Shown here piece after piece: positions 35,728-44,827 of a stretch of 64,000 nt of DNA. Each line of letters starts with the position of its first letter. The stretch's first letter is position 1. The notes beneath the pieces are model-generated. The model ran no database searches and was not told the origin of the DNA. It saw only the letters and a list, made by a program, of their open reading frames with translations. A program made the position numbers and the translations under genes. The stretch comes from Paludibacteraceae bacterium (lineage in GTDB: Bacteria; Bacteroidota; Bacteroidia; Bacteroidales; Paludibacteraceae), in assembly GCA_905235505.1 (NCBI GenBank), contig CAJOMJ010000017.1:1-64000 (forward strand). Direction: 5' to 3'.

Positions 35728-38640
35728 TTAGAAATCCATTGGTGAGAATATCTTCTCTTTGCTGAGTTTCTTTGCTTTGCCATGTTTGGCTTCTATGGTT
35801 TTCATATCTATCATCTTCGGGTCACCCATGATGGCAATCACTATGTTTTTGCCTTGAAGATTGTCTTTATAGAACTGATTTATGCTATCGAATGATACAT
35901 GTCTGATTTTGCGCACCTGAGTGATGGCGGGGTCATGCTTGTATCCGAAACGCATCCAACTTGCATAGGTCTCACTCTTGCGGCGCATAGAAGGTTTGTT
36001 GGAGAGAGCCGACTGACGGAGATAGGTCTTTATACGCTCGGTGTTCCCGGTGTTCTGCGGCATGTCGTTAATCAGACTCATATACACGTCCACCACGTCT
36101 GCCACCTTGTCGGACTGCGTGCCAACATAGCCATAGTAGAGTGAGTTCCTGCCTTGTTGCTGCGGACGGATGAAGCGACCGGTGGCAGTATATGCCATTG
36201 AGCGCTTCTCACGAATCTCGTTCATAATGATACCTGAGAAACTGCCGTCGAAATACTCGTTGAATGCCATATAGTCCACATCCTGCTCAATGGAGTAGGG
36301 TTGTCCTTCGACGAAGAACCATACTTTTGCCTGTTGCATTTCACGATTGGGGAGGAAGAATATGACGGGTGAGTCGTATTGCTCGCGCTCGCGGGTAACG
36401 GGCGATGTGGTAGGAGTGGCATCGTCCTGCATCGGAAGATGGTCGATAATGAGACTCTTGGCACTATCCGGCGACAGTGTGCCGACATAGTGTATTTCAA
36501 GTTCGTAGTTGAGTGCCTTGTGGAACTGAGCAGACAGTTGTGAGGCGGTCATATTAAGTATCTGCTTCATAGAAGGTCTGTCGATGAAAGTAGAGCGGTT
36601 GCCATAGAGTGCGTATGACGAGAAGGCACTTGCTTGCATGTCTATGTTCTTTTTCTCCGTTGTGCGTTGCGAGTACTCCATACCTTTGATACGGTTGAGC
36701 TGTGCATTGTCGTCGGCGGAGAAGTCGGGGAAGAGCATGTGGAGATTGACGAGCGAGATTATCTCGGGCAGTTTGTCTTCGTTGCCCATGATATCTACAT
36801 ACATCCAACTGTCGTCAACCGAGTAAGTACATTTGCCGCCTAACTGTGCAAGTTCCATACGGAACTCGTCGGCAGACTTGCCGGGCTTGCCTTGCAGACC
36901 TGCAAGGTTCATGAGTGGCACGGCATATCTGAGAAGGGGCAGTTCCTTGGTGCCAACACCATATTTGAGACGTATGCTGAAAATGTCGTTCTTGGTGTTC
37001 TTGGTGCAGAAGATATGTATGTTCTGATAGAGGTTGTCTATATCCACCTCAGAGAAATCGCAGAACACGGGTTGCACTTTGCCTGAAGGTATATTCTGGA
37101 AGTTGTCGTAATAAGCAGAAGTGCCGATAGGTGAATCAAGAGGTTTGATTTTGGGTTTGCTCAGTTTGTTTTTCTTGGGTGAGCCTTCTGCAATGTCGAA
37201 ATACATATATGGTGCGCCGAGATACTTCTTGGCTATATTCTGCACATCGTCTTTCGTATAGTTCTTAACTGCCTGCATCTGGCTGAGCACATCATCGAGG
37301 GTCTGATTGTAGGCAAAGCATGAGATAAGGAGGTTGGACTTGTCGTAGGCATGCTCGAGCATCAACTCATATTCCTGCCTATAGCTCTCGCGCACAGTCT
37401 CCAGAAGTTCGTCCGAGAATTTGCCATCAATGAGGTTCTGTATCTCTTTCTCTATTAGCTGTTTGGTAGATTTCTGATTTATATATGCTCCGCTCTCGGG
37501 GTCATACATCGGTATGGCAACTATCTCCACCCGTCCGCCGTCGCGGCGTGCATCGCTTGCTGCTAAGGAGTACATCACCTTGCCGTTCATGGCCAGTTTG
37601 TCAAGCAGTCCTACGGACATGTCGTTGCTCAGCAGGGACAGGGTGAAGTCCAGCAACTGCTCGTCTTCGTGACCTACAGGAATGCCTTTCCATATCCATA
37701 TCGACTCAGGCATATCTGCAAGACGGGCAGAGAAGGATGCGTTATGACTGAACTCGGTTGCATCGTAGCTTGTTCTTTCGGGCACAGGTTTGCTCTCCAA
37801 GCGGGAGAACGTCTTCTCTATCAGCGGCTTCACTTCTTCGGTGTTAAAGTTGCCGACGAGAATAAGTGCCATATTGCCGGGCACATACCATGTATTATAG
37901 AATTCGATGAGTTGTCTGAGTTTGGGATTCTTCAGGTCTTCAGGAAAACCAATGATATCGCGGGAGTAGGGGTGACCTGCCCAGATGCGCTCGTTAATGA
38001 ATTCCTGCACATGTGTATCATTGTCATCCTGGTACATATTGTATTCCTCGAACACATTCTCCAACTCTGCCTGGAAGGAACGGAAGACAGGATTGATGAG
38101 CCGGTCGGAATACAAAGTGAGCCAGCGCTCCATCTCGTATGGCGGAAAAGTGTTGAGAAAGACTGTCATGTCGTAGCTTGTGAAAGCATTAAGTCCTTCA
38201 CCACCAATACCCTGCACGAGGTTGGAGAACTCGTCGGTAGCAGTAAATTGTGCAGAGGCGAGTGAGGCTTCGTTTATCTTTTTCTGAATCTGCTCGCGTT
38301 GTTTGTCGTCTGTTGTCTTGGCAAGTTCGTCGTAGAGAGAGAGTATCTGCTCGTAGTAAGGTTTCTCTTTCTCCCAGTCGAGGGCTCCGATGTTCTCTGT
38401 ACCTTTGAAAAGCATGTGTTCAAGGTAGTGAGCCAGACCGGTGGCAGTTTCGGGTTCATCAAGCGAACCGGCACGAGTGACGGTGTAACCATATACATCA
38501 GGTTGGTCGTGGTCTTCCCATAGATAGACTGTCAAACCGTTATCAAGTTTGTAGGTGGAAAAGCCTTGTGGCAACTCTACAGCCGTTGCACTCAGCAGAA
38601 TACCAAAGAGGGCAATAAAAGGAAATAATGTTCGTTTCAT
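35728..38640 (-). CDS. M16-family (pitrilysin/insulinase-like) secreted zinc metallopeptidase
   Basis: The start chosen is MKRTLFPFIALFGILLSATA at 38640, which begins a signal peptide and gives 970 residues. The upstream in-frame start would add 43 residues covering the promoter. The first M16 domain carries the inverted zinc motif HYLEH (71-75) with a downstream Glu in ELENVFEEYN. The second half is a catalytically inactive M16 repeat, as usual for the two-domain form. Probably a periplasmic peptidase. Confidence 0.9.
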   Translation of the reverse strand: MKRTLFPFIALFGILLSATAVELPQGFSTYKLDNGLTVYLWEDHDQPDVYGYTVTRAGSLDEPETATGLAHYLEHMLFKGTENIGALDWEKEKPYYEQILSLYDELAKTTDDKQREQIQKKINEASLASAQFTATDEFSNLVQGIGGEGLNAFTSYDMTVFLNTFPPYEMERWLTLYSDRLINPVFRSFQAELENVFEEYNMYQDDNDTHVQEFINERIWAGHPYSRDIIGFPEDLKNPKLRQLIEFYNTWYVPGNMALILVGNFNTEEVKPLIEKTFSRLESKPVPERTSYDATEFSHNASFSARLADMPESIWIWKGIPVGHEDEQLLDFTLSLLSNDMSVGLLDKLAMNGKVMYSLAASDARRDGGRVEIVAIPMYDPESGAYINQKSTKQLIEKEIQNLIDGKFSDELLETVRESYRQEYELMLEHAYDKSNLLISCFAYNQTLDDVLSQMQAVKNYTKDDVQNIAKKYLGAPYMYFDIAEGSPKKNKLSKPKIKPLDSPIGTSAYYDNFQNIPSGKVQPVFCDFSEVDIDNLYQNIHIFCTKNTKNDIFSIRLKYGVGTKELPLLRYAVPLMNLAGLQGKPGKSADEFRMELAQLGGKCTYSVDDSWMYVDIMGNEDKLPEIISLVNLHMLFPDFSADDNAQLNRIKGMEYSQRTTEKKNIDMQASAFSSYALYGNRSTFIDRPSMKQILNMTASQLSAQFHKALNYELEIHYVGTLSPDSAKSLIIDHLPMQDDATPTTSPVTREREQYDSPVIFFLPNREMQQAKVWFFVEGQPYSIEQDVDYMAFNEYFDGSFSGIIMNEIREKRSMAYTATGRFIRPQQQGRNSLYYGYVGTQSDKVADVVDVYMSLINDMPQNTGNTERIKTYLRQSALSNKPSMRRKSETYASWMRFGYKHDPAITQVRKIRHVSFDSINQFYKDNLQGKNIVIAIMGDPKMIDMKTIEAKHGKAKKLSKEKIFSPMDF

Positions 38641-38739
38641 AATGATTGATTGTTTGATGTTGACTAATGTTGATACGATGGTCCTGAGATAGAAGCAAGA
38701 ACAATAACGTTCACGACAATCATCGTACCAAATATGTTG

Positions 38740-38747
38740 CAAAGGTA
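38740..38747 (-). promoter_or_regulatory. Promoter of the M16 peptidase gene
   Basis: TACCTTTG on the minus strand, giving a leader of about 95 bases. Confidence 0.65.
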
Positions 38748-38836
38748 AGTATATTTTCCCAATTGGCAAAATTTGGAGACATGAGCGGTATGCAAATCCT
38801 GTTCTTTACAGGAGATATCGGGATTGATTTTTCATT

Positions 38837-38862
38837 GAGACGTGACAATGCGGCATCTCTAC
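38837..38862 (+). repeat. REP-like palindromic repeat, copy 2
   Basis: GAGACGTGACAATGCGGCAT then CTCTAC. Apart from this and the two promoters, the 390-bp gap 38641-39032 shows nothing I can name. Confidence 0.75.
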
Positions 38863-38976
38863 ATAAAGTATTTACACGTGATGTTGGGGATGCTGTTTTG
38901 AAGAATGGGGGGCTTGGGTAAACGGATGTACCATGTCAGGTAAAATCAGCAGTAATTATACAGGTGATAACAGCTG

Positions 38977-39008
38977 TTTGTATATTTCAAAAATATTGTG
39001 TAACTTTG
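38977..39008 (+). promoter_or_regulatory. Promoter at the head of the polysaccharide locus
   Basis: TAACTTTG at 39001-39008 with TTTG at 38977-38980, spaced 20 bp. It would drive the truncated GT2 stub and the full GT2 behind it. Confidence 0.72.
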
Positions 39009-39032
39009 TGCGCTTATACAAACGACGTTTAT

Positions 39033-39269
39033 ATGCGATTAAGTATCATTACCATCAACCGTAATAATCTCGAGGGTCTAAAGAAGACAGTAGAGTCAGT
39101 GCTATGTCAGACCCGCACTGACTTTGAATATATTATCATAGATGGTGCTTCTACAGATGGTAGTGCGGAATATCTTGCAGAGTTTCCTATAAAATATCAT
39201 TTATGGGGATTTGCATACTTTATTGAGCGGGTTCTTTTTAAACTTGAAAAATGGTACATACTCAAATGA
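39033..39269 (+). pseudogene. Truncated family 2 glycosyltransferase (N-terminal stub)
   Basis: From MRLSIITINRNN through IIIDGASTDGS this reads as the start of a GT2 nucleotide-sugar domain. It breaks off after about 60 residues into an unrelated tail of about 20 residues, whereas a full GT2 needs about 250. The stop codon overlaps the start of the intact GT2 gene downstream, which suggests a deletion that joined two GT2 genes. Confidence 0.75.
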
Positions 39270-40264
39270 AACTATCATTTATTGTTCCTGTATATAACGT
39301 GGCTTCATACTTACAAAAATGTGTGGATAGTCTTATTGCGCAAGATTATAGTGATTATGAGATTATTCTCGTAGATGATGGTTCTACAGACGAAAGTCCG
39401 CAAATATGTGAATTATATGCAACAGAAGCACGACAATATAACGACCAATTACCATCAATTAAAGTTATTCACCAACCTAATTGTGGTTTGTCTGTTGCAC
39501 GAAATGCAGGATTGTCAATAGCACAGGGAGATTATGTTTGCTTTGTAGATTCTGATGACTATTGGGAGAAGAATGTCCTCAGTGAACTCATGACACAAAT
39601 AGATAAAGAGCATCTTGATGTTTTGAGGTTTGATTATCAAAATGTTCGCATAAACAATGAAGGTTTATACGAAGCTTTTCAACCATATAAGTTTCCCCAT
39701 CGTGTTGATATACGACACGATGTTGTGGATGGGGAAACTTATATGGATGAGAGAATGGGTTATACTTGTTATGCTTGGCAGTTCGTGATTAATCACGAAC
39801 TGACAAGCACGTTTATGCCTGGCATTCATTTTGAGGATACAGAATGGTTACCTCGTATGATGCTGAAAGCTAAAAGAGTGAATAGTACATCGAGGGTTAT
39901 ATATAATTATTTTATTCGTGAAGGCAGTATCACACACGTACAAGGGAATAGAGCGAAAGTAAAAAGGAATGTGGATAACTGTCTTGATGTGATAAAACAG
40001 TATAATTTATATATTGAGCATTATCCTAATTGCCGTTGGTTAAAGAATATGCGTAGCAATATGACTGTGAGTATTATCGCCTTAGTGGCACAACATCTAT
40101 ATGACGAAAGAAGATACTATATTAGTCGCTTGAATGATTTGAAAGTATTTCCTCTTACAATTGCGGACCAAGGCAGGACTTATGTTCATAAGGCGAGGTT
40201 AATTAATATTTCACCGCTTCTAACAATTGACTTATTATATTTCAAAAATATCCTTATAAAATGA
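39266..40264 (+). CDS. family 2 glycosyltransferase
   Basis: Start taken at 39266 (MKLSFIVPVYN), which overlaps the stop of the stub; an earlier ATG at 39251 adds five residues. The 332-residue GT-A enzyme has VDDGSTD for nucleotide-sugar binding, NAGLSIAQGDYVCFVDSDDYW (the DxD metal site) and an FEDTEW acceptor-side motif. It adds one sugar of the surface polysaccharide. The donor is not predictable. Confidence 0.9.
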   Translation: MKLSFIVPVYNVASYLQKCVDSLIAQDYSDYEIILVDDGSTDESPQICELYATEARQYNDQLPSIKVIHQPNCGLSVARNAGLSIAQGDYVCFVDSDDYWEKNVLSELMTQIDKEHLDVLRFDYQNVRINNEGLYEAFQPYKFPHRVDIRHDVVDGETYMDERMGYTCYAWQFVINHELTSTFMPGIHFEDTEWLPRMMLKAKRVNSTSRVIYNYFIREGSITHVQGNRAKVKRNVDNCLDVIKQYNLYIEHYPNCRWLKNMRSNMTVSIIALVAQHLYDERRYYISRLNDLKVFPLTIADQGRTYVHKARLINISPLLTIDLLYFKNILIK

Positions 40265-40291
40265 ATAATTGTATGTTCCTGAAATGATTTT

Positions 40292-40489
40292 TTGAGTGAA
40301 AAGAAAACAATACTATTGGTTTTTGGTACTCGTCCTGAGGCAATAAAAATGTCGGAGTACAACGCATTTGATATAGAACCTTTAACTAAATATGTTAATG
40401 CCAACAAACATAAATTACGGCTGATGAACATTTCCCCGGACTTGTTTTGTCGATTGGTGCACTTCAAGAATAAACAATTATATAGCTAA
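40292..40489 (+). pseudogene. Remnant of a UDP-GlcNAc 2-epimerase gene (wecB-like, N-terminal stub)
   Basis: KKTILLVFGTRPEAIKM is the diagnostic N-terminus of non-hydrolysing UDP-GlcNAc 2-epimerases. After Met20 the sequence no longer matches the family, and the frame ends after 65 residues instead of about 370. Two intact relatives lie at 60108 and 61791. Confidence 0.8.
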
Positions 40490-40566
40490 TTCAGAACAAT
40501 AATTACCTTAAACAACATGAGTTTTGTTGCAGTTAAATGTATAGTTTGTATAATGGGGCAAACAAA

Positions 40567-41718
40567 ATGAATATGAAAGTCGCCTATATGCTTGGAAGTC
40601 TTAATCGCGGCGGCACAGAGACGTTGCTGCTTGATGTGTTCAAGAGTGCTGACAAGGCACCCTACGAATTCATCGGCATTCATCGTAAGAGTGGAGCATA
40701 TAAAGACGATTTCTATCAAACGACGCCACGCATGTTGCAGTGTGCTCCCAAACGATTCGGACTGTTGCGATACTTGCACAGGCTTCGTAAGTTGCTTAAA
40801 CAAGAGGGGGTAACAATAGTGCATGCACAACAATCAGTTGATTGTATTTATGCTTCTCTCGCAACTATCGGCACTGATATACAAGTCGTAGAGACTTTTC
40901 ATGGCTATGACATTGAAGCAAGTAGAGCAGGCAAACTGATAAACAGTCTCTCTATCAGAATGGCTGACGCGGTATGTTTCGTAAGCAATGCGCAGAAAGA
41001 CCATTATATACAACAATATAACATACAAAAGTGTCGGAATAAACTGCATGTGGTATATAACGGAGTGGATTTTACAAAACTCGACTGCGAATATCCTATT
41101 CCAGAATTCCTCACTGAAACCGACTCGGCAAAAGCCGAGATTTACACAGACCATGCGGCACAACAATCGGGAATACGACTGGCAATGGTGGGCAACTTTG
41201 TGAGCGTCCGCTCACAAAGTGTCATCTGTAGGAGTATTCAGCTTCTGAGGGGGCAGGGTGTCACAGACTTTGATTTCTATTTTATTGGCAGACGCAACGA
41301 AAAAGAACCTTGGAGATATGATGATTGTTTGCGTTTCTGTCAGGAGAATCAGTTGAATAATGTGCATTTTCTTGGGGGCAGGGCGGATGTGCCTGCTATC
41401 TTGCAGAATATCGACGGGTTTGTATATTCCACCGACCACGACACGTTCGGTATAGCTGTAGTTGAGGCTATGGCAGCCGGAGTTCCGGTGGTGGTGAATG
41501 ACTGGGTGGTAATGCAAGAGATAACGCAGAATGGCGAGTGGGCATCATTGTATGAAAGTAATAATGCTAATGATTGTGCAAGGGCAATAGCTGATTTTAT
41601 CGAGCATAGGGAAGACAGAAAACAGCAGGCTAAACTTATAGCACCTATGGTTAGAGATGAATATTCAATAGAAAGACATATCAGTCGTCTTAACGAGGTG
41701 TATAAAATGCTAAAGTAA
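40567..41718 (+). CDS. family 4 glycosyltransferase
   Basis: Start at 40567 (MNMKVAYMLG), 383 residues. The acceptor-side motif GSLNRGGTETLLLDVF and the donor-side FVYSTDHDTFGIAVVEAMAAGVPVV (the E-x7-E motif) are typical of GT4 enzymes with the GT-B fold. It acts at the cytosolic face of the inner membrane in polysaccharide assembly. Four bases separate it from the next gene. Confidence 0.9.
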   Translation: MNMKVAYMLGSLNRGGTETLLLDVFKSADKAPYEFIGIHRKSGAYKDDFYQTTPRMLQCAPKRFGLLRYLHRLRKLLKQEGVTIVHAQQSVDCIYASLATIGTDIQVVETFHGYDIEASRAGKLINSLSIRMADAVCFVSNAQKDHYIQQYNIQKCRNKLHVVYNGVDFTKLDCEYPIPEFLTETDSAKAEIYTDHAAQQSGIRLAMVGNFVSVRSQSVICRSIQLLRGQGVTDFDFYFIGRRNEKEPWRYDDCLRFCQENQLNNVHFLGGRADVPAILQNIDGFVYSTDHDTFGIAVVEAMAAGVPVVVNDWVVMQEITQNGEWASLYESNNANDCARAIADFIEHREDRKQQAKLIAPMVRDEYSIERHISRLNEVYKMLK

Positions 41719-41722
41719 TATC

Positions 41723-43174
41723 ATGAACTACTTCATACCCAAATATATAACGAATAATGCCATCGTGTTGTATTTCCTGATTTTGGCGACGGTGAGTCTG
41801 TTGTTCATGAACTATGCGCTCAGGTGGATGTGGATAGCGTTCGGCGTGGTGGAAGTGTTCAGCTTCTTCTATTTCAGCAATCTCCTTACCAAATCGTGGG
41901 GCAGATACTCCAACCATCTGTTTGCCCGCAGTCTGTTCGGTTGGGCGTTGGCAATCAGGGTCTTGTACGTGATATTCAGTTATTTCTTCTATCTGGAGCA
42001 GACCGGTGCGCCGTTCGAGTTCGACGCTGCCGATGTGGGCTTCTATCACGAAATGGGTAAGTACGGCGCTTCGCTATTGGAGAACGGGGAGTTTGATTTG
42101 ATACCGAAATTCAACAAGTATTCAGGGGGAATGGCATTCTCGGATACAGGTTATCCGATATATCTGTCTGTTGTCTATTACCTTACGGGCAACAGTATTT
42201 TCATCACCCGTGTGCTGAAAGCGGTGTGGAGTGCATGGACGGTGCTGCTGATATACAAGCTGGCAAGGCGCAACTTTTCAGAGCCCACAGCCCGCATGGC
42301 AGGCATACTGTGCATGTTGATGCCGAACCTGATTTATTACTGCGGTCTGCACCTCAAGGAGACAGAGATGGTGTTCCTGATGACGCTGTTTATCGAGCGG
42401 GCGGACTACGTGATGCGGCAGGGGCGGTTTGTACTCGCGCCCACGCTGACAGTGGTGTTGACAGGTCTGTATCTCTTCATGTTCCGCACGGTGCTCGGAG
42501 CAGTGCTTTTTATTGCATTCTTCATGGCGCTCACGCTGAGTAGTACCCGTCTTGTCAGTTGGGGTAGGCGAACCATACTGGTAGTGCTCTCGCTGGCTAT
42601 GCTAGGACTGATGTTCTCAAACAGGATAGGGGAAGAGATATTAAGTATCTCCGAAACCAATGTGCAACAACAGCAGCAGGGCAACTACGAGTGGCGTGCA
42701 AACCGTGAGAATGGAAACGCTTTTGCCAAATATGGAAGCATGGTCGTGTTCGCTCCTATGATTTTTACCATCCCGTTCCCGACTATGGTAGAGACCTCCG
42801 GACAGGAGAATCAGAAGATGATACACGGCGGCAACTTCTGCAAGAATATAACCTCGTTTTTCACTATCATCGGCCTCGTGATGCTTATCTGGCCATACAA
42901 CTGGCGCAAGCGGTTGCTTGACGGCGAGTGGCGCAAACACTTGTTGCCGATAGCGGTGTTGGGCGGCTATCTGATAGTACTTGTGTTCTCCAACTTTGCG
43001 CACTCCGAGCGTTTCCACTTGCCCACTTTGCCATTGGCTATGATGTTTGCCGCGTATGGCATAAGCAATTTCCAACCCAAGTGGAAACGTTGGTATTGGG
43101 TGTGGTTAGCAATTATTTTCGTTGCCAACATAGGTTGGGCATACATCAAACTCGCCGGTAGAGGAATGTTGTAA
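41723..43174 (+). CDS. multi-pass membrane glycosyltransferase-like protein (GT39/PMT-like)
   Basis: A 483-residue protein with about ten hydrophobic helices. The first large loop has FDAADVGFYHEMGK, an acidic motif placed like the Asp/Glu site of PMT-type polyprenyl-phosphate-sugar transferases, and LKETEMVFLMTLF follows. A Wzy-like polymerase is the alternative. The last 50 codons lie in a 151-bp segment that is duplicated 1.6 kb downstream. Confidence 0.6.
   Translation: MNYFIPKYITNNAIVLYFLILATVSLLFMNYALRWMWIAFGVVEVFSFFYFSNLLTKSWGRYSNHLFARSLFGWALAIRVLYVIFSYFFYLEQTGAPFEFDAADVGFYHEMGKYGASLLENGEFDLIPKFNKYSGGMAFSDTGYPIYLSVVYYLTGNSIFITRVLKAVWSAWTVLLIYKLARRNFSEPTARMAGILCMLMPNLIYYCGLHLKETEMVFLMTLFIERADYVMRQGRFVLAPTLTVVLTGLYLFMFRTVLGAVLFIAFFMALTLSSTRLVSWGRRTILVVLSLAMLGLMFSNRIGEEILSISETNVQQQQQGNYEWRANRENGNAFAKYGSMVVFAPMIFTIPFPTMVETSGQENQKMIHGGNFCKNITSFFTIIGLVMLIWPYNWRKRLLDGEWRKHLLPIAVLGGYLIVLVFSNFAHSERFHLPTLPLAMMFAAYGISNFQPKWKRWYWVWLAIIFVANIGWAYIKLAGRGML
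43018..43168 (+). repeat. 151-bp direct repeat, copy 1 (3' end of the membrane glycosyltransferase gene)
   Basis: Matches 44634-44784 at an offset of 1616 bp with four mismatches by my count. This copy is in its native reading frame. Confidence 0.92.
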
Positions 43175-43239
43175 TGAGAAATCTGTAGATAAGTGAAGGT
43201 ATTTCCATAAAATGATTTCCATAAAATGGAAAAATGTAT

Positions 43240-43247
43240 TATCTTTG
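43240..43247 (+). promoter_or_regulatory. Promoter of the AAA ATPase gene
   Basis: A TATCTTTG -7 box 26 bp before the start codon. The ATPase gene therefore has its own promoter inside the polysaccharide locus. Confidence 0.7.
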
Positions 43248-43273
43248 CAGTCGGAACATAAAAGAAAGTATAT

Positions 43274-44410
43274 ATGAAGATAGTAAACCCCTTTATAACA
43301 ACCGGTTATGTTGGCGCTGAATATTTCTGCGACCGTGAGCGCGAGACGCAAGATATCAATAATCTTCTTATCAATGGCAACAATGTTGCACTTATTTCAC
43401 CACGTCGGTACGGGAAAACCAATTTGCTGAGACATTGTTTTACCCAACCTGAAATAGCGGACAATTATTATACATTTATCATTGATATCTATTCTACCAA
43501 GTCTGTTGCTGAAATGGTTCATCGCTTGGGAGCATCTATTTTGGAAACACTAAAACCCAAGGGCAGGCAAGCATGGGAAAAGTTCGTTTTGATACTCTCG
43601 TCAGTAAAATCAGGAATAGGTTTTGACATTACGGGTATGCCATCATGGACACTTAGTGTAGGTGATATAGCCGTGCCTACCACCACATTAGATGAGATAT
43701 TCTCATATCTTGAGCAGGCAGAAAAACCATGTATAGTTGCTATTGACGAATTCCAGCAGATTACTCAATATGGTGACAGCAATATTGAAGCAGTTTTACG
43801 CACTTATGTCCAGTCTTGTTCCAACACACATTTCGTGTTCTCCGGTTCGCAGCGGCATTTAATGGGGCAAATGTTTACCTCTCCTGCACGACCTTTCTAT
43901 CAGAGTGTTTCTCTTTACAATCTGCCATTGTTACCTGAAGATAAATATACATCATTCTGCATCCGTCATTTCCGGAATAATGGTAAATCGCTTCAAAAAG
44001 AGGTGCCGCAAGAGGTTTATAAACGTTTTGATGGCATAACCTACTATATGCAACGCACAATGAATGAGTTGTATGCACATACAGCGAGTGGAGAAATCTG
44101 CACTGTTAATGATATTGATGATGCGTTGCGCAGTATTATTGAAGCATCGGCAATGGTATATGAGGACCTGATGTATCAGTTGCCTGAAAAGCAGGCATTG
44201 GTATTAAGGGCCATTGCTGCAGAAGGGAAAGCAACTAATCTCACTTCCGGACAATTTGCAAAGAAGTATGGTCTGGTTTCTCCCAGTTCCGTTAAATCTG
44301 CGGTCCCGGCATTGCTTGATAAAGGCATGTTGACCTATGAACACGGTGTCTATCAGGTGTATGACAAATTCCTTGAGATGTGGTTGCAGGCTGCCCAAAA
44401 CAGGTATTAA
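43274..44410 (+). CDS. AAA-family ATP-binding protein with C-terminal winged helix
   Basis: A 378-residue protein related to the archaeal-type ATPase_2 family. Walker A is SPRRYGKTNLL (about 42-52), Walker B CIVAIDEFQQI, and FVFSGSQRHLM follows as the sensor strand. The last 100 residues look like a winged helix (SGQFAKKYGLVSPSSVKSAVPALLDKG). Such genes are common cargo in Bacteroidales and have no settled function. It is unrelated to glycan synthesis and has its own promoter, which suggests insertion. Confidence 0.8.
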   Translation: MKIVNPFITTGYVGAEYFCDRERETQDINNLLINGNNVALISPRRYGKTNLLRHCFTQPEIADNYYTFIIDIYSTKSVAEMVHRLGASILETLKPKGRQAWEKFVLILSSVKSGIGFDITGMPSWTLSVGDIAVPTTTLDEIFSYLEQAEKPCIVAIDEFQQITQYGDSNIEAVLRTYVQSCSNTHFVFSGSQRHLMGQMFTSPARPFYQSVSLYNLPLLPEDKYTSFCIRHFRNNGKSLQKEVPQEVYKRFDGITYYMQRTMNELYAHTASGEICTVNDIDDALRSIIEASAMVYEDLMYQLPEKQALVLRAIAAEGKATNLTSGQFAKKYGLVSPSSVKSAVPALLDKGMLTYEHGVYQVYDKFLEMWLQAAQNRY

Positions 44411-44414
44411 CAAG

Positions 44415-44784
44415 ATGAAGATACTCATAGTAGCGTCATATAACAAAGGGTATTTCTCTCCGTTCATCACGGAACAGGCTCAGGCACTGGCAGATGCAGG
44501 ATGTGAGATACGTTATTTCGGTGTCGTGGGGCACGGATTGTTCGGTTATCTGAAACATATCCGGGCATTAAGACAGTATATCAGGAAGGAGAAGCCCGAT
44601 TTTGTTCATGCGCACTACGGACTTTGCGGACTGCTTGCCCACTTTGCCATTGGCTATGATGTTTGCCGCGTATGGCATAAGCAATTTCCGACCCAAGTGG
44701 AAACGTTGGTATTGGGTGTGGTTAGCAATTATTTTCGTTGCCAACATAGGTTGGGCATACATCAAACTCCGCGGCAGAGGAATG
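44415..44784 (+). pseudogene. Chimeric remnant: GT4 5' end fused to the 3' end of the membrane glycosyltransferase gene
   Basis: MKILIVASYNKGYFSPFITEQ through HAHYGLCGLL (44415-44633, about 73 residues) aligns by eye with the start of the intact GT4 at 44828. At 44634 the sequence switches to the 151-bp repeat, in a frame that makes no sense for GT4. No C-terminal donor domain remains, so it is not functional. Confidence 0.82.
44634..44784 (+). repeat. 151-bp direct repeat, copy 2
   Basis: About 97% identical to 43018-43168. It still encodes LPTLPLAMMFAAYG in its original frame, but without the gene's 5' part. Confidence 0.92.
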
Positions 44785-44827
44785 GTATAGAATATTTATG
44801 TGCATTATCAAATAGAAAGAGTAGGTT

